A stretch of 64,000 bases of DNA, from the NCBI GenBank assembly GCA_016703785.1, contig JADJBM010000013.1:1-64000 (forward strand), written 5' to 3'. The DNA comes from Betaproteobacteria bacterium. Its GTDB lineage: Bacteria > Pseudomonadota > Gammaproteobacteria > Burkholderiales > Rhodocyclaceae. The position numbers and the translations under genes are program-made. Under the pieces are notes generated by a model. It searched no databases, was not told the DNA's origin, and saw only the letters and a list, made by a program, of their open reading frames with translations. Each line of letters begins with the position of its first letter. The stretch's first letter is position 1. Positions 52,759-61,788 of the stretch are shown here, in pieces.

Positions 52759-54171
52759 ATGTCCGAAAGCCTGACAACCGTCGCCTACCTCGGCGCGACG
52801 ATACTTTTCATTCTCAGCCTCGGCGGGCTCTCCAATCCGGAATCCTCGCGCCGCGGCAACCTCTACGGCATGGTCGGCATGGCCATTGCCGTGCTGGCGA
52901 CGGTCTTCGGACCGCGCGTCACTGCCGCCGGCATTCCCTGGATCGTCGCGGCGATGGTGGTGGGCGGCAGCATCGGCCTGTATGCCGCGCGCACCGTGAA
53001 GATGACGCAGATGCCCGAGCTGGTGGCCATCATGCACAGCCTGGTCGGCCTTGCCGCCTGCCTGGTCGGCTTCGCCAGCTACATCGACACCTCGATCGTC
53101 CTCTCCGGCGCCGAGAAAACCATCCACGAGATCGAGATCTATATCGGCATCCTCATCGGCGCCGTGACCTTCTCCGGTTCGGTGATCGCCTTCGGCAAGC
53201 TCTCCGGCAGGATCGGCGGCAAGCCGCTGCTGCTGCCGGCGCGCCACATGCTCAACCTGGCCGGCCTGCTGGTGGTGATCTGGTTCGGCCGCGAGTTCAT
53301 CCACGCCGAAACGGTGCAGGCCGGCATGACGCCGCTGATCGTCATGACGGTGATCGCGCTGCTCTTCGGCATCCACATGGTGATGGCCATCGGCGGCGCC
53401 GACATGCCGGTGGTGGTGTCGATGCTCAACAGCTACTCCGGCTGGGCGGCGGCGGCCACCGGCTTCATGCTCTCCAACGACCTGCTCATCGTTACCGGCG
53501 CGCTGGTAGGCTCCTCCGGCGCCATCCTCTCCTACATCATGTGCCGCGCCATGAACCGCAACTTCATCAGCGTCATCGCCGGCGGCTTCGGCACCGGCGG
53601 CGGCGCGCCGGCTGCGGCGGCGGGCGACGCGCAACCGGCCGGGGAAGTCGTGCCGATCAGCGCGGTGGAAACCGCCGAGCTGCTGCGCGAAGCGAAGCAC
53701 GTCATCATCGTGCCGGGCTACGGCATGGCGGTGGCGCAGGCCCAGCACACGGTGTTCGAGATCACCACCCACCTGCGCGGGATGGGCGTCAACGTGCGCT
53801 TTGGCATCCATCCGGTGGCCGGCCGCATGCCCGGCCACATGAACGTGCTCCTGGCCGAGGCCAAGGTGCCCTACGACATCGTGATGGAAATGGACGAGAT
53901 CAACGAGGACTTCCCCGACACCGACGTCGCCATGGTGATCGGCGCCAACGACATCGTGAATCCGGCCGCGCAGGAAGACCCCGCCAGCCCCATCGCCGGC
54001 ATGCCGGTGCTGGAAGTGTGGAAGGCCAGGACCTCCGTCGTCATGAAGCGCAGCATGGCCTCCGGCTACGCCGGCGTGGACAACCCGCTCTTCTACAAGG
54101 ACAACAACCGCATGCTGTTCGGCGACGCGAAGAAGATGCTCGACGAGGTGCTGGTGGCGCTGAAGAGCTGA
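52759..54171 (+). CDS. pntB: Proton-translocating NAD(P) transhydrogenase beta subunit
   Basis: A 470-residue subunit with eight to nine membrane helices in the N-terminal ~280 residues and the NADP-binding domain III at the C-terminus (VIIVPGYGMAVAQAQHTV, RFGIHPVAGRMPGHMNVLLAEA, VIGANDIVNPAAQEDP, KRSMASGYAGVDNPLF). Together with PntA it couples hydride transfer from NADH to NADP+ to proton import, supplying NADPH. Begins 14 bases after the pntA C-terminal frame. Confidence 0.96.
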   Translation: MSESLTTVAYLGATILFILSLGGLSNPESSRRGNLYGMVGMAIAVLATVFGPRVTAAGIPWIVAAMVVGGSIGLYAARTVKMTQMPELVAIMHSLVGLAACLVGFASYIDTSIVLSGAEKTIHEIEIYIGILIGAVTFSGSVIAFGKLSGRIGGKPLLLPARHMLNLAGLLVVIWFGREFIHAETVQAGMTPLIVMTVIALLFGIHMVMAIGGADMPVVVSMLNSYSGWAAAATGFMLSNDLLIVTGALVGSSGAILSYIMCRAMNRNFISVIAGGFGTGGGAPAAAAGDAQPAGEVVPISAVETAELLREAKHVIIVPGYGMAVAQAQHTVFEITTHLRGMGVNVRFGIHPVAGRMPGHMNVLLAEAKVPYDIVMEMDEINEDFPDTDVAMVIGANDIVNPAAQEDPASPIAGMPVLEVWKARTSVVMKRSMASGYAGVDNPLFYKDNNRMLFGDAKKMLDEVLVALKS

Positions 54172-54231
54172 CCTTGCGCGGCCGGCGCCTGAAGCCGCGA
54201 CGAATCGCAGCATTTATTTCGGGAGGCGCTC

Positions 54232-54957
54232 ATGTACCTCAATGCCGGCCAGCAAGAATCCCTGGGACGCCTGATGGGCTGGCTCGCCGAGGATTACGGC
54301 GAGCGCGAAGTCCGCGAGCGGGTCGGCCGGGAATTGCTGACGCTGTTGCAGGCCGACTATTTCGCTTCGTATGTCTGGTCCGACGTGCGTCAGCGCTTCG
54401 AGGGCCGCGTCGCCCTCAACATGGACGATGGCAACCTGTGTGCCTACGAGTCCTACTACCAGTTCCACGATCCGATCACCTACCAGCTGCAGCAACGCCG
54501 TGTGCCGACGCTGGTTAGCCAGGTGATGCCGCAAGAGCAGCTGGTGCGCACCGAGTTCTTCAACGATTTTCTTGCCCGCGACGGTCTCCGTTATGGCGTC
54601 AACCTGTACGCCTACGACAGCGATCGGAATATCGGCGATCTGCGCATCTGGCGCGGCCGCCATGGCGAGAACTTCGACCGCGGCACGCTGGCGTTGCTGT
54701 CCCTGATCCAGCCGGCCTTCACGCGCGCACTGGTGCGCGGCCGCCCTGCACAGGTGCCGGATGATTTGACGATGACGTCAAGGGAGCGCGAGATTGCCGC
54801 CCTGGTCTGTACCGGCATCACCGACAAGGACATCGCCCGGCGCCTCGGCATCGAGTTCAGCACCGTTCGCACGCACCTGCAGCGGATGTTCGATAAATTC
54901 GGGGTGCACAACCGCACCCAGCTGCAGCGCCGTCTCTATAACGCCGGCAAGGACTGA
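54232..54957 (+). CDS. LuxR-family transcriptional regulator
   Basis: A 241-residue regulator. The C-terminal ~65 residues form a GerE/LuxR helix-turn-helix (TSREREIAALVCTGITDKDI ... TVRTHLQRMFDKFGVHNRTQ). The N-terminal ~170 residues resemble a GAF-like or autoinducer-type sensing domain (VALNMDDGNLCAYESYYQFH), without a receiver Asp pattern, so it is not a classical response regulator. No cognate luxI is nearby. Gene follows pntB after 60 bases and may be monocistronic. A hairpin ends the unit. Confidence 0.88.
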   Translation: MYLNAGQQESLGRLMGWLAEDYGEREVRERVGRELLTLLQADYFASYVWSDVRQRFEGRVALNMDDGNLCAYESYYQFHDPITYQLQQRRVPTLVSQVMPQEQLVRTEFFNDFLARDGLRYGVNLYAYDSDRNIGDLRIWRGRHGENFDRGTLALLSLIQPAFTRALVRGRPAQVPDDLTMTSREREIAALVCTGITDKDIARRLGIEFSTVRTHLQRMFDKFGVHNRTQLQRRLYNAGKD

Positions 54958-54961
54958 CCAT

Positions 54962-54996
54962 CCGGTCCCTCCCCTGGTGCCCCGGGGAGGGACCGG
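54962..54996. terminator. Long perfect hairpin between convergent LuxR and amidase genes
   Basis: CCGGTCCCTCCCC at 54962-54974 and GGGGAGGGACCGG at 54984-54996 form a 13-bp stem with a nine-base loop, then GGTGAGGGG. It belongs to the same C/G palindrome family as the other REP-like elements and probably terminates the two convergent genes. Confidence 0.7.
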
Positions 54997-55010
54997 GTGA
55001 GGGGCGGTCG

Positions 55011-56513
55011 CTATTTCACCGTCGGTGCAGGAAGTCTTCCGAGCGTTTTCTCGATCGCCATGCCGAGGACCAGCAGGCGCCGGTCGGATTTGGCCGGCCC
55101 GTCAATTTCCAGGCCGACCGGCTGACCGGAAGCGCCCAGCCCGGCCGGAATCGACAGGCCCGGAATGCCCGCATTGCTGCCCGGATCGGTGTTCTGGATG
55201 AACAGCCCGAAGTTGGCGAGGCTGCTCGCCTCGGCGTTCTGCGCAATGGCCACCTTCGGCGTGGTCGGGAACACGAGTGCATCCAGGCGATGCTTCTTGA
55301 ACGTGTCGGCATACAGCTTCTGCAGCTTCGGCCGGTGTTCCTTCATGGCGGCTTCGTAGATCGGCTTGGCGTCGACCAGAGTGTTGTTCGGTCCGGGCAG
55401 CTTGCGCGGAATTACCAGGCCGTCGTAGGTGCCCTTGACGTCCTTGCTGGCGATCTTCATAGCGATGCCTTCCACTGTGTGGCCCGTGCCATATCGCTTC
55501 AGGTATGCCTGCAGGTCGTCGTAGGCTTCGTAGAGCGCGATGGGGAAGCTCTGGGCATTGTTGAGGTCGGCCAGGCCGGGCATATCGACTTCGACGATTT
55601 CTGCGCCGGCCTCCTTCAGTTTCGCCAGTGCCTTTTCCATCACCGCTGTCGTGTCGGCATCCAGGTTCTGGAAGAAATAGCTGCGCATGACGCCCAGGCG
55701 TGCGCCCTTGATATTCGCCGGCTTGACCGGCTTGCCGCCCGTGATGACGGCATCCAGCAGCGCCACGTCGGCCACCGTCTGCGCCAGGATTCCGGCTGTG
55801 TCACGGGTGTGCGAGATCGGTGCGATGCCGTCCTGTGAATAACGTAGTACCGATGGCCGGAAGCCGGCGATGCCGTTGACTGCAGCCGGGATGCGCGCAG
55901 AGCCGCCCGTATCCGAGCCCAAACCCGCCGGCGCCAGCCGTGCGCCAATGGCCGCGCCGGTGCCGCTCGAACTGCCGCCGGCGAAGCGCGTGCGGTCATA
56001 GGCGTTGCGCACGCCGATCTGGCTGCCGTGAAAGCCTTCGTTGTAGCCGGAAATGCCGAAGGCCAGCTCGTGCATGTTGGTGGTGCCCAGCACGATCGCG
56101 CCGGCTTTCTTCAGGCGCGCCACCACCGGGGCGTCGGCCTTGGCCACGAAGTCCTTCAGGCCGGGCGTGCCCGCCGTGTTGGGCAGCCCTGCCACCTGGA
56201 TATTGTCCTTGACCACGATGGGCAGGCCATTCAGGGCACCCTTGCCCCGCCCCTTGCCGTGTTCTGCGTCGCGAGTGCGTGCCGCGGCCAGTGCACCCTT
56301 TTCATCGAGCGTGATGAAGGCGTTGAGATCGCCATTGGCCTTGGCCTTGTCCAGGTAGGCTTGCGTCAGTTGCTCGCTGCTGATCTTGCCCGCCTTGAGC
56401 AGAGCGACGGCCTCGCTGGCGGACAACTGCGTGGGGTCGCTGGCGGCTACGGCTGATTGTGCTGTGGCAAGGCAGGCCAGGGTCAGCAGCGTGAGTGTGC
56501 GGATGGTTTTCAT
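55011..56513 (-). CDS. Exported amidase (amidase signature family)
   Basis: A 500-residue amidase with an N-terminal signal peptide (KTIRTLTLLTLACLATAQSAVA). The Ser-cisSer-Lys triad is present: catalytic Lys in VVKDNIQVAGLP, serines in GGSSSGTGAAIGA and GSDTGGSARIP. Most family members are cytoplasmic; this one should act in the periplasm. Substrate not known: acylated amines, peptides or aromatic amides are possible. Confidence 0.92.
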   Translation of the reverse strand: MKTIRTLTLLTLACLATAQSAVAASDPTQLSASEAVALLKAGKISSEQLTQAYLDKAKANGDLNAFITLDEKGALAAARTRDAEHGKGRGKGALNGLPIVVKDNIQVAGLPNTAGTPGLKDFVAKADAPVVARLKKAGAIVLGTTNMHELAFGISGYNEGFHGSQIGVRNAYDRTRFAGGSSSGTGAAIGARLAPAGLGSDTGGSARIPAAVNGIAGFRPSVLRYSQDGIAPISHTRDTAGILAQTVADVALLDAVITGGKPVKPANIKGARLGVMRSYFFQNLDADTTAVMEKALAKLKEAGAEIVEVDMPGLADLNNAQSFPIALYEAYDDLQAYLKRYGTGHTVEGIAMKIASKDVKGTYDGLVIPRKLPGPNNTLVDAKPIYEAAMKEHRPKLQKLYADTFKKHRLDALVFPTTPKVAIAQNAEASSLANFGLFIQNTDPGSNAGIPGLSIPAGLGASGQPVGLEIDGPAKSDRRLLVLGMAIEKTLGRLPAPTVK

Positions 56514-56654
56514 GGTCTCCTCCGAATAGATGTTGTCGGCATTCGGCTTTATAGCCCGGCAGGCAAACCGTTCCTATCCACAGGATTGGGGACAGGCAGG
56601 CGGGTTGCCGGAATATCCTTGTAACTTCAAGTGTCAAGGGATCACAATGTGCGC

Positions 56655-57065
56655 ATGGACACCGTCGGCAGGATCCGCAAGCTCGGCTTCAGGAAGTGGT
56701 ACGAGCGCCAGCTCATCGAAAGCCACCTCTATCTGGTGACCTGCTTTCTCGGCATCATCCTGGTGGCGAGCTCCATCGAGATCTACAGTCGGCGCGAAGG
56801 CCTGACGGGGCTCCTGATCACCCTGGCGATCGGCCTTGGCGGCATGGCGGCCGCCATGCTCGGCTGGGAGCGCTACAAGCGCATCATGATGGTCGCCGAG
56901 CACATCGGCGACCACGCCACCTGCTCGGACTGCAATACCTACGCCCGATTCGACGTGGTCGACGCCGGCCGTGCGCTGCACCAGGAACCCGTCGACATCG
57001 CCGATCCCAACGAAGTCTGGCTCAAGGTGCATTGCCGCAAGTGCGGCCATGACTGGACGATCTAG
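56655..57065 (+). CDS. Membrane protein with two helices and C-terminal zinc ribbon
   Basis: A 136-residue protein. Two hydrophobic helices (LVTCFLGIILVASSIEIYS and GLLITLAIGLGGMAAAMLG) are followed by a soluble part with two cysteine pairs, ATCSDCNT and HCRKCGHD, forming a probable zinc ribbon. A frame two codon-lengths longer opens at 56631, but ATG 56655 gives the membrane topology a normal N-terminus. Family not recognised; a membrane-linked metal or nucleic-acid sensor is speculation. Confidence 0.7.
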   Translation: MDTVGRIRKLGFRKWYERQLIESHLYLVTCFLGIILVASSIEIYSRREGLTGLLITLAIGLGGMAAAMLGWERYKRIMMVAEHIGDHATCSDCNTYARFDVVDAGRALHQEPVDIADPNEVWLKVHCRKCGHDWTI

Positions 57066-57087
57066 CGGCGAGCTTTATTCGTGAAAG

Positions 57088-57546
57088 TCAGTCGCTGCGG
57101 CACGGCGGCTTCGACGCTGCCGGACGCTCCCAGGGTTCCACTTCACCGTCGCGCACGCGGAATAGTGGGTGGGGCCGCGGGGCTGCGGCGTTTCTCCACT
57201 TGAGGTAATGCTCGGGATTCCGCCGGCGCAACTTTTCCATCAGGTGCGCCCACTCGTGGGCGATCTGACCGGAGGTGACCGGGATCATCAGGCGCGTGCG
57301 GGTCGCGCGGAACTTGTGTCGGTCGAAGGCATAGCCGCGCGCCTCGGCTTCGGCGTGGATGGCCTTCAGGTACAGCGCCATCGCCGCCAGCGGTGCGGAT
57401 TGATCCCTGAAACGATCCAGTTGCGGATGATGCCGATAGCCCCGTGTCTCGCCACGCAGCACCGCTTGCGCCAGCAGGGCTTCCCGCCATAAGGCAACCA
57501 GGCCTTGCGGATCGAGATAGCGGGGATGCAGTGACCAGAGGCGCAT
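57088..57546 (-). CDS. Pyrimidine dimer DNA glycosylase (endonuclease V-like)
   Basis: A 152-residue protein starting MRLWSLHPRYLDPQGLVALW, which is the characteristic N-terminus of the Pyr_excise family; the catalytic N-terminal amine is that of Arg/Thr after Met removal. The LLAQAVLRGETRGYRHHPQL block and HEWAHLMEKLRRRNPEHY are further hallmarks. It would incise UV-induced pyrimidine dimers or act on abasic sites. The preferred ATG is 57546, just upstream of the family start; a short frame in front overlaps the small upstream gene. Confidence 0.85.
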   Translation of the reverse strand: MRLWSLHPRYLDPQGLVALWREALLAQAVLRGETRGYRHHPQLDRFRDQSAPLAAMALYLKAIHAEAEARGYAFDRHKFRATRTRLMIPVTSGQIAHEWAHLMEKLRRRNPEHYLKWRNAAAPRPHPLFRVRDGEVEPWERPAASKPPCRSD

Positions 57547-57548
57547 TG

Positions 57549-57863
57549 TCACTGCCGATTATCGCGCAATACACCGGCCATGAGGGCCCATCCCGTGCCG
57601 GCCCCGCTGGGTTGCCAGCGCAACGGATGGAATCGCAAGAAACGGATGGCGCGGCCCCGGTGCTGGGCCCGGTGGTGTTGATCGAGTGGCGCGTGGTGCT
57701 GGCTGCGCTGTTCCTGTTCGCCATTGCGCAGTGTCGCCTTGACGAACTCCGCGCGTCCGGCGGGCCAGCCCTTGAGTCCAGATTTGGGAAAGAAGGTGAC
57801 ATGAAGCGCGATCATCACCAGAAACATGATGACCGCGAGGATGTCGGGCAGCAGCGCCGCCAT
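57549..57863 (-). CDS. Small membrane protein upstream of the DNA glycosylase
   Basis: A 104-residue open frame with an N-terminal hydrophobic helix (LPDILAVIMFLVMIALHVTFF) and a basic, histidine-rich tail. It ends two bases before the glycosylase ATG, as expected for an operon. The helix and spacing support it, but the tail is low-complexity and the codon pattern weak, so it could also be a chance frame. Confidence 0.4.
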   Translation of the reverse strand: MAALLPDILAVIMFLVMIALHVTFFPKSGLKGWPAGRAEFVKATLRNGEQEQRSQHHAPLDQHHRAQHRGRAIRFLRFHPLRWQPSGAGTGWALMAGVLRDNRQ

Positions 57864-58314
57864 GATTCGTGACGCGGCGAATCATCTTGGGGCAAGGATA
57901 ATTCTACGTGCAAGCTACAGCAGTGGCCGTGGTGCTGCAACGATATTGCCCAGCGCCCGGCCAGCAGCAAGTATTCCTACCTGAAGTGCATGATAAGGTA
58001 CATCAGATAGTCATATTATATATACATTTTGTTTTCCGCAAACGGATGTTGTGGGATGTTGTGCGTGTATGCCTATTCAACAATGCCGTTTATGAAGCGT
58101 TCTCTTGTTTCAACTCCGGTAACTTGCCGGCCAAGCGGCTCGCGTCAGCGTCATACGGGGCGTCGCCCCCCCATTGAGGAGACGGCCGTCCAGTCCAGAC
58201 ATGACGGCGAAGCCTGGCGATAAAGTGCGCGACGACGCCGAACCGGGCGCAACTTGCTTATTGTGGCCGAGCTGACCTATTCCATCTCGGAGCATTTCCC
58301 CGGCGTCTTCGTAG
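57864..58314. other. Gene-free AT-rich gap
   Basis: 451 bases between the small membrane protein start and the REC-ATPase stop. The middle, about 58003-58040, is strongly AT-rich (CATATTATATATACATTTTG) and could be a minus-strand promoter for the small membrane protein and glycosylase genes, or a plus-strand element. I see no gene, RNA gene or clear repeat. Confidence 0.45.
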
Positions 58315-60549
58315 TCATTGCGGCCCCAGCACGCGCAGCACTTCCTCGGCCGTGGTCAGGCCCTCGCTCACCTTGATGGCGGCATCCTCGATCAGGCTGG
58401 AGGAGCCGGCCTGGCGCGCCGCCTGGGAGATGTCCTGCATGCTGGCGCTGGTGGCGATCAGGTGGCGCAGACGGTCGTCTGGCACCAGCACCTCGTACAG
58501 GCCGAGACGGCCCTTGTAGCCGGTGCTGTGGCATTCGCGGCAGCCGCGGCCGCGGAAGGTGGCGATGCTGCCGGGCCGGAAGGCATCCCCGAGCCGTTCC
58601 AGCAGGTCGGCGGGGACCGGCGCCGCCTCGCGGCAGTGCGGGCAGATGCGGCGCACCAGGCGCTGCGCGATGATGGCCTCCAGCGCGGTGGCGGCGACAT
58701 ACGGCTTGAGCCCCAGGTCGAGCAGGCGCGAGATGGTGGCCACCGCCGAATTGGTGTGCAGGGTGGAGAAGACCTGGTGGCCGGTCAGCGCGGCATGAAA
58801 GGCCACCTCCGCGGTCTCGAAGTCGCGGATCTCGCCGAGCAGGATCACGTCCGGATCCTGCCGCAGGATCGAGCGCAGCACCACCGGGAAGGTGAGGCCG
58901 ATTTTCTCGCGGATCAGCACCTGGCCGGCTGCGTCGAGGTAGTACTCGACCGGATCTTCGATGGTGACGTAGTTCTTCGACGGCGTGGCGTTGTGGTGCA
59001 GCATGCTGTAGAGCGTGGTCGTCTTGCCGCTGCCGGTGGGGCCGGTGGCCAGGATGATGCCCTGCGGCTTGTCGACCACGTTGCGCAGGCGCGCCAGCAC
59101 ACCGGGCTGGAAGCCGAGGCCCTCCAGGCTCAGCACGGCGGCATTGCGGTCGAGGATGCGCATGACCACCTTTTCGCCGTTGATGGTGGGCAGGGTCGAG
59201 ATGCGCAGGTCCACCACCCGCAGCGGCGTCTTGACGGTGATGCGCCCGTCCTGCGGCCGGCGCCGCTCGCTGATGTCCAGTTCCGACATCACCTTCAGGC
59301 GGGAGACGAACGACTGGTGCAGGGCATGGGGGATCTGGATCTTGTCCATCAGGATGCCGTCGATGCGGTAGCGCACCATCACGTTTTTCGTGCGCGGCTG
59401 GATGTGGATGTCGGAGGCGCCCTGGCGGATGGCTTCGAGGATCACCGAATTCACCAGGCGGATGGCCGGCGGCTCCTCGGTGCCGTGCAGCAGGTCCTCC
59501 AGGCTGAGGTTGTCCTCGCCGTCGTCGATGACGATCTCGATGCCCTCGTAGGGATCGGTCATGTTGACGATGGTTTCCAGGTCATTGAAGCCGGCGCCGT
59601 CCGCGCTGCCATACACCTCGGTGATCTTGGCCAGGATCGCCTGGCTTGAAGCCAGCACTGGCGTCAGTTCCAGGCCGGTGATGAAGCGCAGGTCGTCGAG
59701 CAGGCCGGCGTCGAGGGGATCCGCCACCGCCAGCAGCAGGCGCCGCCCCTCCAGTTTGAGGGGCACCACCCACTGGCGCTGGCAAATGGTATGCGGGACC
59801 AGCGAGGCCACGGCCGGATCGACGCTCACTTCGTCGAGTGCCACCTCATCCAGCAACAGCTCGCGCCGCAGGATGTCGTGGATGGCCTTTTCCTCCACCC
59901 AGCCGCGCTCGAGAATCATCCTCAGCGCCGGCTCGCGGCGGCTTTGCTGCAGGCGGAAAAGTTCCTGCACCTGGGCGAGGTTGAGGAGGTTCTTCTTGTT
60001 GAGCATGATGGCGATCTGGCTGCGGTTGCTGACCGAGTATTTCGCCAGTTCGACCAGTTCCTTCGACTGAGTGGCATTTTCCTGCCTGAGCCGGCGGTTC
60101 CTCTCCAGCAGTTCGTGCTGCTCCAGGGCGAGCGCCATGGTCACGCGCAGGTCGTCGTCGTTCCACGGCTTGAGGATGAACTTGTACACTGCGCCGGCCT
60201 TCATCGCCCCCATCACGGCGTTCACGTCGGCGTGGCCGGTGAGCATGATGCGGATCGTCTCCGGCCGCAGCTGGCGCACCTGGCGCAGCAGCTCGCCGCC
60301 GTTCATGACCGGCATCATGAAATCGGCGATGACGACGTGGAACGGCTCCTCGCGCAGCAGGCCGAGCGCCTCCGGCCCGCTGGCCGCGGTCACCACTTCG
60401 TAGTTCTCCTGGCGGAAAACCCGCCGCAGCGCGCGGAGGATGTTCGGCTCGTCGTCGACCAGCAGGATGCGGTAGCGCTCAGCCGCCGGCGGCTCTGGCG
60501 CGGCGGGGGCTTCGCCGCCGGTAAAAAGGTTCGCGTAGGTTTTTTTCAT
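58315..60549 (-). CDS. Receiver domain fused to a GspE/PilB-type secretion or pilus ATPase
   Basis: A 744-residue fusion. Residues about 26-140 are a response-regulator receiver with acidic pair VDDEPN, phospho-Asp in IADFMMPVMNG, LTGHAD and switch Lys in ILKPW. Residues about 170-330 are an MshEN-like domain (WVVPLKLEGRRLLLAVADPLD). The rest is a GspE/PilB AAA+ ATPase: Walker A GPTGSGKTTTLYS, Walker B-type DPDVILLGEIRD, HTNSAVATISRLL, and the zinc tetracysteine site CPHCREAA/CRECHSTG. Phosphorylation would thus control a motor ATPase directly. Start ATG 60549 overlaps the preceding kinase stop (ATGA); it is the last gene of the kinase-GTPase operon. Confidence 0.93.
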   Translation of the reverse strand: MKKTYANLFTGGEAPAAPEPPAAERYRILLVDDEPNILRALRRVFRQENYEVVTAASGPEALGLLREEPFHVVIADFMMPVMNGGELLRQVRQLRPETIRIMLTGHADVNAVMGAMKAGAVYKFILKPWNDDDLRVTMALALEQHELLERNRRLRQENATQSKELVELAKYSVSNRSQIAIMLNKKNLLNLAQVQELFRLQQSRREPALRMILERGWVEEKAIHDILRRELLLDEVALDEVSVDPAVASLVPHTICQRQWVVPLKLEGRRLLLAVADPLDAGLLDDLRFITGLELTPVLASSQAILAKITEVYGSADGAGFNDLETIVNMTDPYEGIEIVIDDGEDNLSLEDLLHGTEEPPAIRLVNSVILEAIRQGASDIHIQPRTKNVMVRYRIDGILMDKIQIPHALHQSFVSRLKVMSELDISERRRPQDGRITVKTPLRVVDLRISTLPTINGEKVVMRILDRNAAVLSLEGLGFQPGVLARLRNVVDKPQGIILATGPTGSGKTTTLYSMLHHNATPSKNYVTIEDPVEYYLDAAGQVLIREKIGLTFPVVLRSILRQDPDVILLGEIRDFETAEVAFHAALTGHQVFSTLHTNSAVATISRLLDLGLKPYVAATALEAIIAQRLVRRICPHCREAAPVPADLLERLGDAFRPGSIATFRGRGCRECHSTGYKGRLGLYEVLVPDDRLRHLIATSASMQDISQAARQAGSSSLIEDAAIKVSEGLTTAEEVLRVLGPQ

Positions 60550-61788
60550 GATCGCCTCGGCAGTTCAATGCGTACGCGGGTGCCGCGGCCGGCTTCGCTC
60601 TCCAGCGCGATCCCGCCGCCGTGCGCCATGACGATGTCGCGCGCCACGGTGAGGCCGAGGCCGGTGCCGGCGCCGACTTCGCGCGTGGTGAAGAAGGGCT
60701 CGAAGACACGCGTGAGGAGCGCCGCCGGGATGCCGGCGCCATTGTCGCTGACGCTTACGCAGATGCCGCCCGGCGTCGCCGTCGAGGCGATGCGGATGTC
60801 GCCGTCCTCGCCCACGGCCTGGGCGGCGTTGAGCAGAAGATTGAGGAAAGCCTGGTTGAGCCGGCCCGCATGGCAGCGCAGGCGCGGCAGCGGCGCCAGG
60901 TCGAGCGTCAGGGTTGCGCCGGCCGGCAGCCTGGGCCGCGCCATGTTGGCCACCGCGCGCAACTGCTCGTTCAGGTCCGCATCCTCCTCGCCGGCCGCAT
61001 CGACGCTGGAGAAGGCCTTCAGGTCGGCGACGATGCGCGCCACGCGCGCGGCCCCCTCGGCCGACTCGTCGAGCAGGGCCGCAAAGTCGCGCAGCGCCCC
61101 GCCGAGGCCCTGCGCGCGCCAGTAGTCCTGCAATGCGGCCGCGTCGGCACTCTCAAGCAGGCCGGATAGGCGTTCGAACTGGCGCAGGTATCCGCGTCCC
61201 GTGGCGAGGTTGCTGAGGATGAAGCCGAGCGGGTTGTTGATCTCGTGGGCCACGCCCGCGGCGAGCTGGCCGACCGAGGCCATCTTCTCGGCCTGGTAGA
61301 GCTGGCGCTGATTGCGCTCGATGGTGGCCACCTGGGACGCCACGCGCGCTTCCAGTTCGGCCGCCAGCGCGCGGTAGCGGGCCTCGGATTCAGCCAGCGC
61401 GGCGTGCTTGGCGAGCAGCACCTGGTAGTCCTCGTGCACCGCCTGCAGGTGCAGGTCGGCCGCCATGCGCAGGCGCGCCTGCGTCGAAGAGCAGCTCGAG
61501 CAGCGCGGCAGCGGCGCGCAGGTTCTCCGGTGCAGCGGTCGGCGCCGACAGCGTGCCGACGTCGTCGAGCTGATGCCGCAGGGGGATGCCGCCCTCGCAG
61601 GGGTGCGCGCCGCGGCCAGCCAGCACCGTCTCGCCGCTATCGTCGCGCAGAAGATAGCCTTCGCCGAGCAGGCTGCCCAGCGCCGCGGCCAGACGCACCG
61701 ATGGAAAGCCGGCGAGAAGGGCGTTCAGATCGAGGTCGCGGTCGAAGCGTTCAGGGCTGCCCATGTCATTTCTCCCGACTTGGCTCAT
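60546..61788 (-). CDS. Sensor histidine kinase with unknown N-terminal domain, frameshifted near residue 100
   Basis: The kinase core, residues from MAADLHLQAVHEDYQVLLAK on (60546-61466), contains coiled coil, HisKA with GVAHEINNPLGFILSNL and a HATPase ending VRIELPRR. Directly upstream, in another frame, 61480-61788 encodes a protein-like N-terminus (MSQVGRND..., LNALLAGFPSVRLAAALGSL, LLLELLFDA). One missing base near 61479-61484 (DAQARLRMAADLH expected) joins both into a single ~410-residue protein. Its ATG at 61788 overlaps the GTPase stop (ATGA); a second ATG at 61764 has a GGGAGA site. Overlaps the REC-ATPase start by four bases. Confidence 0.85.

Noticed and set aside
51490..54213. 900-codon minus-strand frame opposite pntA-pntB
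   Set aside because: Low-complexity His/Asp-rich composition and no known domain; it mirrors the GC3 bias of pntAB, which are clear genes.
55011..56513. Glutamyl-tRNA amidotransferase subunit A
   Set aside because: Amidase signature motifs are shared, but this protein has an export signal and stands alone without gatB/gatC.
57908..58177. 89-residue open frame in the AT-rich gap
   Set aside because: Contains a stretch of AT-rich DNA with no codon bias, and no ribosome-binding site; probably non-coding.
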